This document shows, in pieces, positions 44,301-59,300 of a stretch of DNA of 64,000 nt. The position numbers and the translations under genes are program-made. Under the pieces are notes generated by a model, which saw only the letters and a list, made by a program, of their open reading frames with translations, ran no database searches and was not told the origin of the DNA. Position 1 is the first letter of the stretch; the number at the start of each line of letters is the position of its first letter. Source of the DNA: Auricularia sp. M13 (taxonomy: Eukaryota > Basidiomycota > Agaricomycetes > Auriculariales > Auriculariaceae); assembly GCA_037042915.1 (NCBI GenBank), contig CM073195.1, positions 4,258,240 to 4,322,239 on the forward strand, given 5' to 3'.

Positions 44301-47300
44301 TTGTCCATCACTTGTCCGTGATTTGTCCATCATTTGTCCGACAAGAGACCGTCAAGAGCTTCCAGGGACTCCAAATGAGAGCAGACACCCCGACACCCAT
44401 ATATCTCCGGAAGGCTGACGATCGTGGCTACGCGATGGTGTCGCTACCTCGGCCGTCCGTTGCCAAAGCAACCCGGAATACCTGCCGATGTCACGAAACC
44501 CGGACAAGGAGCCGTATCTCCCGAGGGGAGCAGCTAAACTCGCGGGACGACGAGCGAACGCATTCTGGACGAGAGCCCAACAAATCCCCGACAAATGATG
44601 GACAAATGATGGACAAGGCGTCGACAAGGAGCCGTATCTCGACGAGGAGTGCAGCTGAAACCGCGGGACGAAGTGCAAACACATTCCACACCTGAAGGCC
44701 GACCGATCACCAACAAATGATGGACAAATGATGGACAAGGGACCGACAAGAGCCAATTGCGACCCCAGTTGGACCCCGATCGTCGGACACCCATATATCT
44801 CCGTGGAGCTCTCGCCGAGGTCTACGCGATGGTACCCTTCGCGATGCAGTGCGCCGTCATGGCAACGCGCAATTTCCGCCGACGCGACAAAATCCGAAAT
44901 GGGCGACCGCAGACCCTGCCGAGGTTACCTTCCGGAGTCTTCCCGGCGTGCTGGACGACCATCCGATGGCCGGCGCCAAAATACGAACCCTGCCGATCGA
45001 GTTTTGACTGCGCTGTGAAGTGCCGAAGGCAGATCGTGAGACTTGTGGGACCGAGTCAGAGACATCCATATATGACCTGAGAGCTGCCGAAGACGCCGAT
45101 CCGATGCACAGGAAGCCTTGGATCTGCAGGGACCGTGTCCAGACCTGATCGCACTCTGCCGCAGGATTTGCAGATGCCGAACTGGGTCTCGCTTTGTCCC
45201 TGGCGCTCGTCGAGGCCTGAAACTTCTCTGCGCACCATGTCGGGACACTGGGGGCTCATATCCAGGGGAAAAGGCACACAAAATCGCAGAATCCGAAGCC
45301 CGCCGACGCTGTCGGACTGGCCTCGATTTGGGGGGTTTGGGGGTGCGCGGCTCAGGGAGCCTGTCGGTCTGCCCACCGATCGGCTGTGTTTGGCTGGCAG
45401 AAGGCAAAAGGACTCTGCCGATAGTCCGATCGTCCTCGACCTTTGGCCAGGAGAAAGGAAGTCACACTCAACCGGGGCTGAATACGTTCTTCCGACTTGG
45501 TCTCGTCAGCTAAGCCGATTGGAAGCGTGCCCGTCTTTCTCGGCGATCGTGATGCCGCATGTCTGATCTGCGACGAGAAAAATTCCAGCTCCCGGAACAG
45601 TTTCAACCGTGCGAATCGGTGCACCGGTCGCGCCGCTGCGAGTGGGCCGAGGTCCCGGAAGATATTAATATGTCGCCCGGATCTCATGGTATGAGATCCA
45701 AAAGGTTCCTGCGCCACGGAAACGAGGAAGGGGGGCTTGGCGCTGACTCGCAAAGTTATGTTGGGCCCGGCAGTTCGATTGAGGGTTGGTGCCGGAATTT
45801 TGCGAGCCCCACGGCACTCTGCGTGCAAAGCGCGTTTTGGCCTTGTCCATCACTTGCCCATCATTTGTCCATCACTTGTCCGTGATTTGTCCATCATTTG
45901 TCCGACAAGAGACCGTCAAGAGCTTCCAGGGACTCCAAATGAGAGCAGACACCCCGACACCCATATATCTCCGGAAGGCTGACGATCGTGGCTACGCGAT
46001 GGTGTCGCTACCTCGGCCGTCCGTTGCCAAAGCAACCCGGAATACCTGCCGATGTCACGAAACCCGGACAAGGAGCCGTATCTCCGCGAGGGGAGCAGCT
46101 AAACTCGCGGGACGACGAGCGAACGCATTCTGGACGAGAGCCCAACAAATCCCGACAAATGATGGACAAATGATGGACAAGGCGTCGACAAGGAGCCGTA
46201 TCTCGACGAGGAGTGCAGCTGAAACCGCGGGACGAAGTGCAAACACATTCCACACCTGAAGGCCGACCGATCACCAACAAATGATGGACAAATGATGGAC
46301 AAGGGACCGACAAGAGCCAATTGCGACCCCAGTTGGACCCCGATCGTCGGACACCCATATATCTCCGTGGAGCTCTCGCCGAGGTCTACGCGATGGTACC
46401 CTTCGCGATGCAGTGCGCCGTCATGGCAACGCGCAATTTCCGCCGACGCGACAAAATCCGAAATGGGCGACCGCAGACCCTGCCGAGGTTACCTTCCGGA
46501 GTCTTCCCGGCGTGCTGGACGACCATCCGATGGCCGGCGCCAAAATACGAACCCTGCCGATCGAGTTTTGACTGCGCTGTGAAGTGCCGAAGGCAGATCG
46601 TGAGACTTGTGGGACCGAGTCAGAGACATCCATATATGACCTGAGAGCTGCCGAAGACGCCGATCCGATGCACAGGAAGCCTTGGATCTGCAGGGACCGT
46701 GTCCAGACCTGATCGCACTCTGCCGCAGGATTTGCAGATGCCGAACTGGGTCTCGCTTTGTCCCTGGCGCTCGTCGAGGCCTGAAACTTCTCTGCGCACC
46801 ATGTCGGGACACTGGGGGCTCATATCCAGGGGAAAAGGCACAAAATCGCAGAATCCGAAGCCCGCCGACGCTGTCGGACTGGCCTCGATTTGGGGGTTTG
46901 GGGGTGCGCGGCTCAGGGAGCCTGTCGGTCTGCCCACCGATCGGCTGTGTTTGGCTGGCAGAAGGCAAAAGGACTCTGCCGATAGTCCGATCGTCCTCGA
47001 CCTTTGGCCAGGAGAAAGGAAGTCACACTCAACCGGGGCTGAATACGTTCTTCCGACTTGGTCTCGTCAGCTAAGCCGATTGGAAGCGTGCCCGTCTTTC
47101 TCGGCGATCGTGATGCCGCATGTCTGATCTGCGACGAGAAAAATTCCAGCTCCCGGAACAGTTTCAACCGTGCGAATCGGTGCACCGGTCGCGCCGCTGC
47201 GAGTGGGCCGAGGTCCCGGAAGATATTAATATGTCGCCCGGATCTCATGGTATGAGATCCAAAAGGTTCCTGCGCCACGGAAACGAGGAAGGGGGGCTTG

Positions 47301-50300
47301 GCGCTGACTCGCAAAGTTATGTTGGGCCCGGCAGTTCGATTGAGGGTTGGTGCCGGAATTTTGCGAGCCCCACGGCACTCTGCGTGCAAAGCGCGTTTTG
47401 GCCTTGTCCATCACTTGCCCATCATTTGTCCATCACTTGTCCGCGATTTGTCCATCATTTGTCCGACAAGAGACCGTCAAGAGCTTCCAGGGACTCCAAA
47501 TGAGAGCAGACACCCCGACACCCATATATCTCCGGAAGGCTGACGATCGTGGCTACGCGATGGTGTCGCTACCTCGGCCGTCCGTTGCCAAAGCAACCCG
47601 GAATACCTGCCGATGTCACGAAACCCGGACAAGGAGCCGTATCTCCGCGAGGGGAGCAGCTAAACTCGCGGGACGACGAGCGAACGCATTCTGGACGAGA
47701 GCCCAACAAATCCCCGACAAATGATGGACAAATGATGGACAAGGCGTCGACAAGGAGCCGTATCTCGACGAGGAGTGCAGCTGAAACCGCGGGACGAAGT
47801 GCAAACACATTCCACACCTGAAGGCCGACCGATCACCAACAAATGATGGACAAATGATGGACAAGGGACCGACAAGAGCCAATTGCGACCCCAGTTGGAC
47901 CCCGATCGTCGGACACCCATATATCTCCGTGGAGCTCTCGCCGAGGTCTACGCGATGGTACCCTTCGCGATGCAGTGCGCCGTCATGGCAACGCGCAATT
48001 TCCGCCGACGCGACAAAATCCGAAATGGGCGACCGCAGACCCTGCCGAGGTTACCTTCCGGAGTCTTCCCGGCGTGCTGGACGACCATCCGATGGCCGGC
48101 GCCAAAATACGAACCCTGCCGATCGAGTTTTGACTGCGCTGTGAAGTGCCGAAGGCAGATCGTGAGACTTGTGGGACCGAGTCAGAGACATCCATATATG
48201 ACCTGAGAGCTGCCGAAGACGCCGATCCGATGCACAGGAAGCCTTGGATCTGCAGGGACCGTGTCCAGACCTGATCGCACTCTGCCGCAGGATTTGCAGA
48301 TGCCGAACTGGGTCTCGCTTTGTCCCTGGCGCTCGTCGAGGCCTGAAACTTCTCTGCGCACCATGTCGGGACACTGGGGGCTCATATCCAGGGGAAAAGG
48401 CACAAAATCGCAGAATCCGAAGCCCGCCGACGCTGTCGGACTGGCCTCGATTTGGGGGGTTTGGGGTGCGCGGCTCAGGGAGCCTGTCGGTCTGCCCACC
48501 GATCGGCTGTGTTTGGCTGGCAGAAGGCAAAGGACTCTGCCGATAGTCCGATCGTCCTCGACCTTTGGCCAGGAGAAAGGAAGTCACACTCAACCGGGGC
48601 TGAATACGTTCTTCCGACTTGGTCTCGTCAGCTAAGCCGATTGGAAGCGTGCCCGTCTTTCTCGGCGATCGTGATGCCGCATGTCTGATCTGCGACGAGA
48701 AAAATTCCAGCTCCCCGGAACAGTTTCAACCGTGCGAATCGGTGCACCGGTCGCGCCGCTGCGAGTGGGCCGAGGTCCCGGAAGATATTAATATGTCGCC
48801 CGGATCTCATGGTATGAGATCCAAAAGGTTCCTGCGCCACGGAAACGAGGAAGGGGGCTTGGCGCTGACTCGCAAAGTTATGTTGGGCCCGGCAGTTCGA
48901 TTGAGGGTTGGTGCCGGAATTTTGCGAGCCCCACGGCACTCTGCGTGCAAAGCGCGTTTTGGCCTTGTCCATCACTTGCCCATCATTTGTCCATCACTTG
49001 TCCGTGATTTGTCCATCATTTGTCCGACAAGAGACCGTCAAGAGCTTCCAGGGACTCCAAATGAGAGCAGACACCCCGACACCCATATATCTCCGGAAGG
49101 CTGACGATCGTGGCTACGCGATGGTGTCGCTACCTCGGCCGTCCGTTGCCAAAGCAACCCGGAATACCTGCCGATGTCACGAAACCCGGACAAGGAGCCG
49201 TATCTCCGCGAGGGGAGCAGCTAAACTCGCGGGACGACGAGCGAACGCATTCTGGACGAGAGCCCAACAAATCCCCCGACAAATGATGGACAAATGATGG
49301 ACAAGGCGTCGACAAGGAGCCGTATCTCGACGAGGAGTGCAGCTGAAACCGCGGGACGAAGTGCAAACACATTCCACACCTGAAGGCCGACCGATCACCA
49401 ACAAATGATGGACAAATGATGGACAAGGGACCGACAAGAGCCAATTGCGACCCCAGTTGGACCCCGATCGTCGGACACCCATATATCTCCGTGGAGCTCT
49501 CGCCGAGGTCTACGCGATGGTACCCTTCGCGATGCAGTGCGCCGTCATGGCAACGCGCAATTTCCGCCGACGCGACAAAATCCGAAATGGGCGACCGCAG
49601 ACCCTGCCGAGGTTACCTTCCGGAGTCTTCCCGGCGTGCTGGACGACCATCCGATGGCCGGCGCCAAAATACGAACCCTGCCGATCGAGTTTTGACTGCG
49701 CTGTGAAGTGCCGAAGGCAGATCGTGAGACTTGTGGGACCGAGTCAGAGACATCCATATATGACCTGAGAGCTGCCGAAGACGCCGATCCGATGCACAGG
49801 AAGCCTTGGATCTGCAGGGACCGTGTCCAGACCTGATCGCACTCTGCCGCAGGATTTGCAGATGCCGAACTGGGTCTCGCTTTGTCCCTGGCGCTCGTCG
49901 AGGCCTGAAACTTCTCTGCGCACCATGTCGGGACACTGGGGGCTCATATCCAGGGAAAAGGCACAAAATCGCAGAATCCGAAGCCCGCCGACGCTGTCGG
50001 ACTGGCCTCGATTTGGGGGGTTTGGGGGTGCGCGGCTCAGGGAGCCTGTCGGTCTGCCCACCGATCGGCTGTGTTTGGCTGGCAGAAGGCAAAGGACTCT
50101 GCCGATAGTCCGATCGTCCTCGACCTTTGGCCAGGAGAAAGGAAGTCACACTCAACCGGGGCTGAATACGTTCTTCCGACTTGGTCTCGTCAGCTAAGCC
50201 GATTGGAAGCGTGCCCGTCTTTCTCGGCGATCGTGATGCCGCATGTCTGATCTGCGACGAGAAAAATTCCAGCTCCCGGAACAGTTTCAACCGTGCGAAT

Positions 50301-53300
50301 CGGTGCACCGGTCGCGCCGCTGCGAGTGGGCCGAGGTCCCGGAAGATATTAATATGTCGCCCGGATCTCATGGTATGAGATCCAAAAGGTTCCTGCGCCA
50401 CGGAAACGAGGAAGGGGGGCTTGGCGCTGACTCGCAAAGTTATGTTGGGCCCGGCAGTTCGATTGAGGGTTGGTGCCGGAATTTTGCGAGCCCCACGGCA
50501 CTCTGCGTGCAAAGCGCGTTTTGGCCTTGTCCATCACTTGCCCATCATTTGTCCATCACTTGTCCGCGATTTGTCCATCATTTGTCCGACAAGAGACCGT
50601 CAAGAGCTTCCAGGGACTCCAAATGAGAGCAGACACCCCGACACCCATATATCTCCGGAAGGCTGACGATCGTGGCTACGCGATGGTGTCGCTACCTCGG
50701 CCGTCCGTTGCCAAAGCAACCCGGAATACCTGCCGATGTCACGAAACCCGGACAAGGAGCCGTATCTCCGCGAGGGGCAGCTAAACTCGCGGGACGACGA
50801 GCGAACGCATTCTGGACGAGAGCCCAACAAATCCCCGACAAATGATGGACAAATGATGGACAAGGCGTCGACAAGGAGCCGTATCTCGACGAGGAGTGCA
50901 GCTGAAACCGCGGGACGAAGTGCAAACACATTCCACACCTGAAGGCCGACCGATCACCAACAAATGATGGACAAATGATGGACAAGGGACCGACAAGAGC
51001 CAATTGCGACCCCAGTTGGACCCCGATCGTCGGACACCCATATATCTCCGTGGAGCTCTCGCCGAGGTCTACGCGATGGTACCCTTCGCGATGCAGTGCG
51101 CCGTCATGGCAACGCGCAATTTCCGCCGACGCGACAAAATCCGAAATGGGCGACCGCAGACCCTGCCGAGGTTACCTTCCGGAGTCTTCCCGGCGTGCTG
51201 GACGACCATCCGATGGCCGGCGCCAAAATACGAACCCTGCCGATCGAGTTTTGACTGCGCTGTGAAGTGCCGAAGGCAGATCGTGAGACTTGTGGGACCG
51301 AGTCAGAGACATCCATATATGACCTGAGAGCTGCCGAAGACGCCGATCCGATGCACAGGAAGCCTTGGATCTGCAGGGACCGTGTCCAGACCTGATCGCA
51401 CTCTGCCGCAGGATTTGCAGATGCCGAACTGGGTCTCGCTTTGTCCCTGGCGCTCGTCGAGGCCTGAAACTTCTCTGCGCACCATGTCGGGACACTGGGG
51501 GCTCATATCCAGGGGAAAAGGCACAAAATCGCAGAATCCGAAGCCCGCGACGCTGTCGGACTGGCCTCGATTTGGGGGTTTGGGGTGCGCGGCTCAGGGA
51601 GCCTGTCGGTCTGCCCACCGATCGGCTGTGTTTGGCTGGCAGAAGGCAAAAGGACTCTGCCGATAGTCCGATCGTCCTCGACCTTTGGCCAGGAGAAAGG
51701 AAGTCACACTCAACCGGGGCTGAATACGTTCTTCCGACTTGGTCTCGTCAGCTAAGCCGATTGGAAGCGTGCCCGTCTTTCTCGGCGATCGTGATGCCGC
51801 ATGTCTGATCTGCGACGAGAAAAATTCCAGCTCCCGGAACAGTTTCAACCGTGCGAATCGGTGCACCGGTCGCGCCGCTGCGAGTGGGCCGAGGTCCCGG
51901 AAGATATTAATATGTCGCCCGGATCTCATGGTATGAGATCCAAAAGGTTCCTGCGCCACGGAAACGAGGAAGGGGGGCTTGGCGCTGACTCGCAAAGTTA
52001 TGTTGGGCCCGGCAGTTCGATTGAGGGTTGGTGCCGGAATTTTGCGAGCCCCACGGCACTCTGCGTGCAAAGCGTTTTGGCCTTGTCCATCACTTGCCCA
52101 TCATTTGTCCATCACTTGTCCGCGATTTGTCCATCATTTGTCCGACAAGAGACCGTCAAGAGCTTCCAGGGACTCCAAATGAGAGCAGACACCCCGACAC
52201 CCATATATCTCCGGAAGGCTGACGATCGTGGCTACGCGATGGTGTCGCTACCTCGGCCGTCCGTTGCCAAAGCAACCCGGAATACCTGCCGATGTCACGA
52301 AACCCGGACAAGGAGCCGTATCTCCGCGAGGGGAGCAGCTAAACTCGCGGGACGACGAGCGAACGCATTCTGGACGAGAGCCCAACAAATCCCGACAAAT
52401 GATGGACAAATGATGGACAAGGCGTCGACAAGGAGCCGTATCTCGACGAGGAGTGCAGCTGAAACCGCGGGACGAAGTGCAAACACATTCCACACCTGAA
52501 GGCCGACCGATCACCAACAAATGATGGACAAATGATGGACAAGGGACCGACAAGAGCCAATTGCGACCCCAGTTGGACCCCGATCGTCGGACACCCATAT
52601 ATCTCCGTGGAGCTCTCGCCGAGGTCTACGCGATGGTACCCTTCGCGATGCAGTGCGCCGTCATGGCAACGCGCAATTTCCGCCGACGCGACAAAATCCG
52701 AAATGGGCGACCGCAGACCCTGCCGAGGTTACCTTCCGGAGTCTTCCCGGCGTGCTGGACGACCATCCGATGGCCGGCGCCAAAATACGAACCCTGCCGA
52801 TCGAGTTTTGACTGCGCTGTGAAGTGCCGAAGGCAGATCGTGAGACTTGTGGGACCGAGTCAGAGACATCCATATATGACCTGAGAGCTGCCGAAGACGC
52901 CGATCCGATGCACAGGAAGCCTTGGATCTGCAGGGACCGTGTCCAGACCTGATCGCACTCTGCCGCAGGATTTGCAGATGCCGAACTGGGTCTCGCTTTG
53001 TCCCTGGCGCTCGTCGAGGCCTGAAACTTCTCTGCGCACCATGTCGGGACACTGGGGGCTCATATCCAGGGGAAAAGGCACAAAATCGCAGAATCCGAAG
53101 CCCGCCGACGCTGTCGGACTGGCCTCGATTTGGGGGGTTTGGGGTGCGCGGCTCAGGGAGCCTGTCGGTCTGCCCACCGATCGGCTGTGTTTGGCTGGCA
53201 GAAGGCAAAAGGACTCTGCCGATAGTCCGATCGTCCTCGACCTTTGGCCAGGAGAAAGGAAGTCACACTCAACCGGGGCTGAATACGTTCTTCCGACTTG

Positions 53301-56300
53301 GTCTCGTCAGCTAAGCCGATTGGAAGCGTGCCCGTCTTTCTCGGCGATCGTGATGCCGCATGTCTGATCTGCGACGAGAAAAATTCCAGCTCCCGGAACA
53401 GTTTCAACCGTGCGAATCGGTGCACCGGTCGCGCCGCTGCGAGTGGGCCGAGGTCCCGGAAGATATTAATATGTCGCCCGGATCTCATGGTATGAGATCC
53501 AAAAGGTTCCTGCGCCACGGAAACGAGGAAGGGGGGCTTGGCGCTGACTCGCAAAGTTATGTTGGGCCCGGCAGTTCGATTGAGGGTTGGTGCCGGAATT
53601 TTGCGAGCCCCACGGCACTCTGCGTGCAAAGCGCGTTTTGGCCTTGTCCATCACTTGCCCATCATTTGTCCATCACTTGTCCGCGATTTGTCCATCATTT
53701 GTCCGACAAGAGACCGTCAAGAGCTTCCAGGGACTCCAAATGAGAGCAGACACCCCGACACCCATATATCTCCGGAAGGCTGACGATCGTGGCTACGCGA
53801 TGGTGTCGCTACCTCGGCCGTCCGTTGCCAAAGCAACCCGGAATACCTGCCGATGTCACGAAACCCGGACAAGGAGCCGTATCTCCGCGAGGGGAGCAGC
53901 TAAACTCGCGGGACGACGAGCGAACGCATTCTGGACGAGAGCCCAACAAATCCCCGACAAATGATGGACAAATGATGGACAAGGCGTCGACAAGGAGCCG
54001 TATCTCGACGAGGAGTGCAGCTGAAACCGCGGGACGAAGTGCAAACACATTCCACACCTGAAGGCCGACCGATCACCAACAAATGATGGACAAATGATGG
54101 ACAAGGGACCGACAAGAGCCAATTGCGACCCCAGTTGGACCCCGATCGTCGGACACCCATATATCTCCGTGGAGCTCTCGCCGAGGTCTACGCGATGGTA
54201 CCCTTCGCGATGCAGTGCGCCGTCATGGCAACGCGCAATTTCCGCCGACGCGACAAAATCCGAAATGGGCGACCGCAGACCCTGCCGAGGTTACCTTCCG
54301 GAGTCTTCCCGGCGTGCTGGACGACCATCCGATGGCCGGCGCCAAAATACGAACCCTGCCGATCGAGTTTTGACTGCGCTGTGAAGTGCCGAAGGCAGAT
54401 CGTGAGACTTGTGGGACCGAGTCAGAGACATCCATATATGACCTGAGAGCTGCCGAAGACGCCGATCCGATGCACAGGAAGCCTTGGATCTGCAGGGACC
54501 GTGTCCAGACCTGATCGCACTCTGCCGCAGGATTTGCAGATGCCGAACTGGGTCTCGCTTTGTCCCTGGCGCTCGTCGAGGCCTGAAACTTCTCTGCGCA
54601 CCATGTCGGGACACTGGGGGCTCATATCCAGGGAAAAGGCACAAAATCGCAGAATCCGAAGCCCGCCGACGCTGTCGGACTGGCCTCGATTTGGGGGGTT
54701 TGGGGGTGCGCGGCTCAGGGAGCCTGTCGGTCTGCCCACCGATCGGCTGTGTTTGGCTGGCAGAAGGCAAAGGACTCTGCCGATAGTCCGATCGTCCTCG
54801 ACCTTTGGCCAGGAGAAAGGAAGTCACACTCAACCGGGGCTGAATACGTTCTTCCGACTTGGTCTCGTCAGCTAAGCCGATTGGAAGCGTGCCCGTCTTT
54901 CTCGGCGATCGTGATGCCGCATGTCTGATCTGCGACGAGAAAAATTCCAGCTCCCGGAACAGTTTCAACCGTGCGAATCGGTGCACCGGTCGCGCCGCTG
55001 CGAGTGGGCCGAGGTCCCGGAAGATATTAATATGTCGCCCGGATCTCATGGTATGAGATCCAAAAGGTTCCTGCGCCACGGAAACGAGGAAGGGGGGCTT
55101 GGCGCTGACTCGCAAAGTTATGTTGGGCCCGGCAGTTCGATTGAGGGTTGGTGCCGGAATTTTGCGAGCCCCACGGCACTCTGCGTGCAAAGCGCGTTTG
55201 GCCTTGTCCATCACTTGCCCATCATTTGTCCATCACTTGTCCGCGATTTGTCCATCATTTGTCCGACAAGAGACCGTCAAGAGCTTCCAGGGACTCCAAA
55301 TGAGAGCAGACACCCCGACACCCATATATCTCCGGAAGGCTGACGATCGTGGCTACGCGATGGTGTCGCTACCTCGGCCGTCCGTTGCCAAAGCAACCCG
55401 GAATACCTGCCGATGTCACGAAACCCGGACAAGGAGCCGTATCTCCGCGAGGGAGCAGCTAAACTCGCGGGACGACGAGCGAACGCATTCTGGACGAGAG
55501 CCCAACAAATCCCGACAAATGATGGACAAATGATGGACAAGGCGTCGACAAGGAGCCGTATCTCGACGAGGAGTGCAGCTGAAACCGCGGGACGAAGTGC
55601 AAACACATTCCACACCTGAAGGCCGACCGATCACCAACAAATGATGGACAAATGATGGACAAGGGACCGACAAGAGCCAATTGCGACCCCAGTTGGACCC
55701 CGATCGTCGGACACCCATATATCTCCGTGGAGCTCTCGCCGAGGTCTACGCGATGGTACCCTTCGCGATGCAGTGCGCCGTCATGGCAACGCGCAATTTC
55801 CGCCGACGCGACAAAATCCGAAATGGGCGACCGCAGACCCTGCCGAGGTTACCTTCCGGAGTCTTCCCGGCGTGCTGGACGACCATCCGATGGCCGGCGC
55901 CAAAATACGAACCCTGCCGATCGAGTTTTGACTGCGCTGTGAAGTGCCGAAGGCAGATCGTGAGACTTGTGGGACCGAGTCAGAGACATCCATATATGAC
56001 CTGAGAGCTGCCGAAGACGCCGATCCGATGCACAGGAAGCCTTGGATCTGCAGGGACCGTGTCCAGACCTGATCGCACTCTGCCGCAGGATTTGCAGATG
56101 CCGAACTGGGTCTCGCTTTGTCCCTGGCGCTCGTCGAGGCCTGAAACTTCTCTGCGCACCATGTCGGGACACTGGGGGCTCATATCCAGGGGAAAAGGCA
56201 CAAAATCGCAGAATCCGAAGCCCGCCGACGCTGTCGGACTGGCCTCGATTTGGGGGGTTTGGGGTGCGCGGCTCAGGGAGCCTGTCGGTCTGCCCACCGA

Positions 56301-59300
56301 TCGGCTGTGTTTGGCTGGCAGAAGGCAAAAGGACTCTGCCGATAGTCCGATCGTCCTCGACCTTTGGCCAGGAGAAAGGAAGTCACACTCAACCGGGGCT
56401 GAATACGTTCTTCCGACTTGGTCTCGTCAGCTAAGCCGATTGGAAGCGTGCCCGTCTTTCTCGGCGATCGTGATGCCGCATGTCTGATCTGCGACGAGAA
56501 AAATTCCAGCTCCCCGGAACAGTTTCAACCGTGCGAATCGGTGCACCGGTCGCGCCGCTGCGAGTGGGCCGAGGTCCCGGAAGATATTAATATGTCGCCC
56601 GGATCTCATGGTATGAGATCCAAAAGGTTCCTGCGCCACGGAAACGAGGAAGGGGGGCTTGGCGCTGACTCGCAAAGTTATGTTGGGCCCGGCAGTTCGA
56701 TTGAGGGTTGGTGCCGGAATTTTGCGAGCCCCACGGCACTCTGCGTGCAAAGCGCGTTTTGGCCTTGTCCATCACTTGCCCATCATTTGTCCATCACTTG
56801 TCCGCGATTTGTCCATCATTTGTCCGACAAGAGACCGTCAAGAGCTTCCAGGGACTCCAAATGAGAGCAGACACCCCGACACCCATATATCTCCGGAAGG
56901 CTGACGATCGTGGCTACGCGATGGTGTCGCTACCTCGGCCGTCCGTTGCCAAAGCAACCCGGAATACCTGCCGATGTCACGAAACCCGGACAAGGAGCCG
57001 TATCTCCGCGAGGGGAGCAGCTAAACTCGCGGGACGACGAGCGAACGCATTCTGGACGAGAGCCCAACAAATCCCCGACAAATGATGGACAAATGATGGA
57101 CAAGGCGTCGACAAGGAGCCGTATCTCGACGAGGAGTGCAGCTGAAACCGCGGGACGAAGTGCAAACACATTCCACACCTGAAGGCCGACCGATCACCAA
57201 CAAATGATGGACAAATGATGGACAAGGGACCGACAAGAGCCAATTGCGACCCCAGTTGGACCCCGATCGTCGGACACCCATATATCTCCGTGGAGCTCTC
57301 GCCGAGGTCTACGCGATGGTACCCTTCGCGATGCAGTGCGCCGTCATGGCAACGCGCAATTTCCGCCGACGCGACAAAATCCGAAATGGGCGACCGCAGA
57401 CCCTGCCGAGGTTACCTTCCGGAGTCTTCCCGGCGTGCTGGACGACCATCCGATGGCCGGCGCCAAAATACGAACCCTGCCGATCGAGTTTTGACTGCGC
57501 TGTGAAGTGCCGAAGGCAGATCGTGAGACTTGTGGGACCGAGTCAGAGACATCCATATATGACCTGAGAGCTGCCGAAGACGCCGATCCGATGCACAGGA
57601 AGCCTTGGATCTGCAGGGACCGTGTCCAGACCTGATCGCACTCTGCCGCAGGATTTGCAGATGCCGAACTGGGTCTCGCTTTGTCCCTGGCGCTCGTCGA
57701 GGCCTGAAACTTCTCTGCGCACCATGTCGGGACACTGGGGGCTCATATCCAGGGGAAAAGGCACAAAATCGCAGAATCCGAAGCCCGCCGACGCTGTCGG
57801 ACTGGCCTCGATTTGGGGGTTTGGGGGTGCGCGGCTCAGGGAGCCTGTCGGTCTGCCCACCGATCGGCTGTGTTTGGCTGGCAGAAGGCAAAAGGACTCT
57901 GCCGATAGTCCGATCGTCCTCGACCTTTGGCCAGGAGAAAGGAAGTCACACTCAACCGGGGCTGAATACGTTCTTCCGACTTGGTCTCGTCAGCTAAGCC
58001 GATTGGAAGCGTGCCCGTCTTTCTCGGCGATCGTGATGCCGCATGTCTGATCTGCGACGAGAAAAATTCCAGCTCCCCGGAACAGTTTCAACCGTGCGAA
58101 TCGGTGCACCGGTCGCGCCGCTGCGAGTGGGCCGAGGTCCCGGAAGATATTAATATGTCGCCCGGATCTCATGGTATGAGATCCAAAAGGTTCCTGCGCC
58201 ACGGAAACGAGGAAGGGGGGCTTGGCGCTGACTCGCAAAGTTATGTTGGGCCCGGCAGTTCGATTGAGGGTTGGTGCCGGAATTTTGCGAGCCCCACGGC
58301 ACTCTGCGTGCAAAGCGCGTTTTGGCCTTGTCCATCACTTGCCCATCATTTGTCCATCACTTGTCCGCGATTTGTCCATCATTTGTCCGACAAGAGACCG
58401 TCAAGAGCTTCCAGGGACTCCAAATGAGAGCAGACACCCCGACACCCATATATCTCCGGAAGGCTGACGATCGTGGCTACGCGATGGTGTCGCTACCTCG
58501 GCCGTCCGTTGCCAAAGCAACCCGGAATACCTGCCGATGTCACGAAACCCGGACAAGGAGCCGTATCTCCGCGAGGGGAGCAGCTAAACTCGCGGGGACG
58601 ACGAGCGAACGCATTCTGGACGAGAGCCCAACAAATCCCGACAAATGATGGACAAATGATGGACAAGGCGTCGACAAGGAGCCGTATCTCGACGAGGAGT
58701 GCAGCTGAAACCGCGGGACGAAGTGCAAACACATTCCACACCTGAAGGCCGACCGATCACCAACAAATGATGGACAAATGATGGACAAGGGACCGACAAG
58801 AGCCAATTGCGACCCCAGTTGGACCCCGATCGTCGGACACCCATATATCTCCGTGGAGCTCTCGCCGAGGTCTACGCGATGGTACCCTTCGCGATGCAGT
58901 GCGCCGTCATGGCAACGCGCAATTTCCGCCGACGCGACAAAATCCGAAATGGGCGACCGCAGACCCTGCCGAGGTTACCTTCCGGAGTCTTCCCGGCGTG
59001 CTGGACGACCATCCGATGGCCGGCGCCAAAATACGAACCCTGCCGATCGAGTTTTGACTGCGCTGTGAAGTGCCGAAGGCAGATCGTGAGACTTGTGGGA
59101 CCGAGTCAGAGACATCCATATATGACCTGAGAGCTGCCGAAGACGCCGATCCGATGCACAGGAAGCCTTGGATCTGCAGGGACCGTGTCCAGACCTGATC
59201 GCACTCTGCCGCAGGATTTGCAGATGCCGAACTGGGTCTCGCTTTGTCCCTGGCGCTCGTCGAGGCCTGAAACTTCTCTGCGCACCATGTCGGGACACTG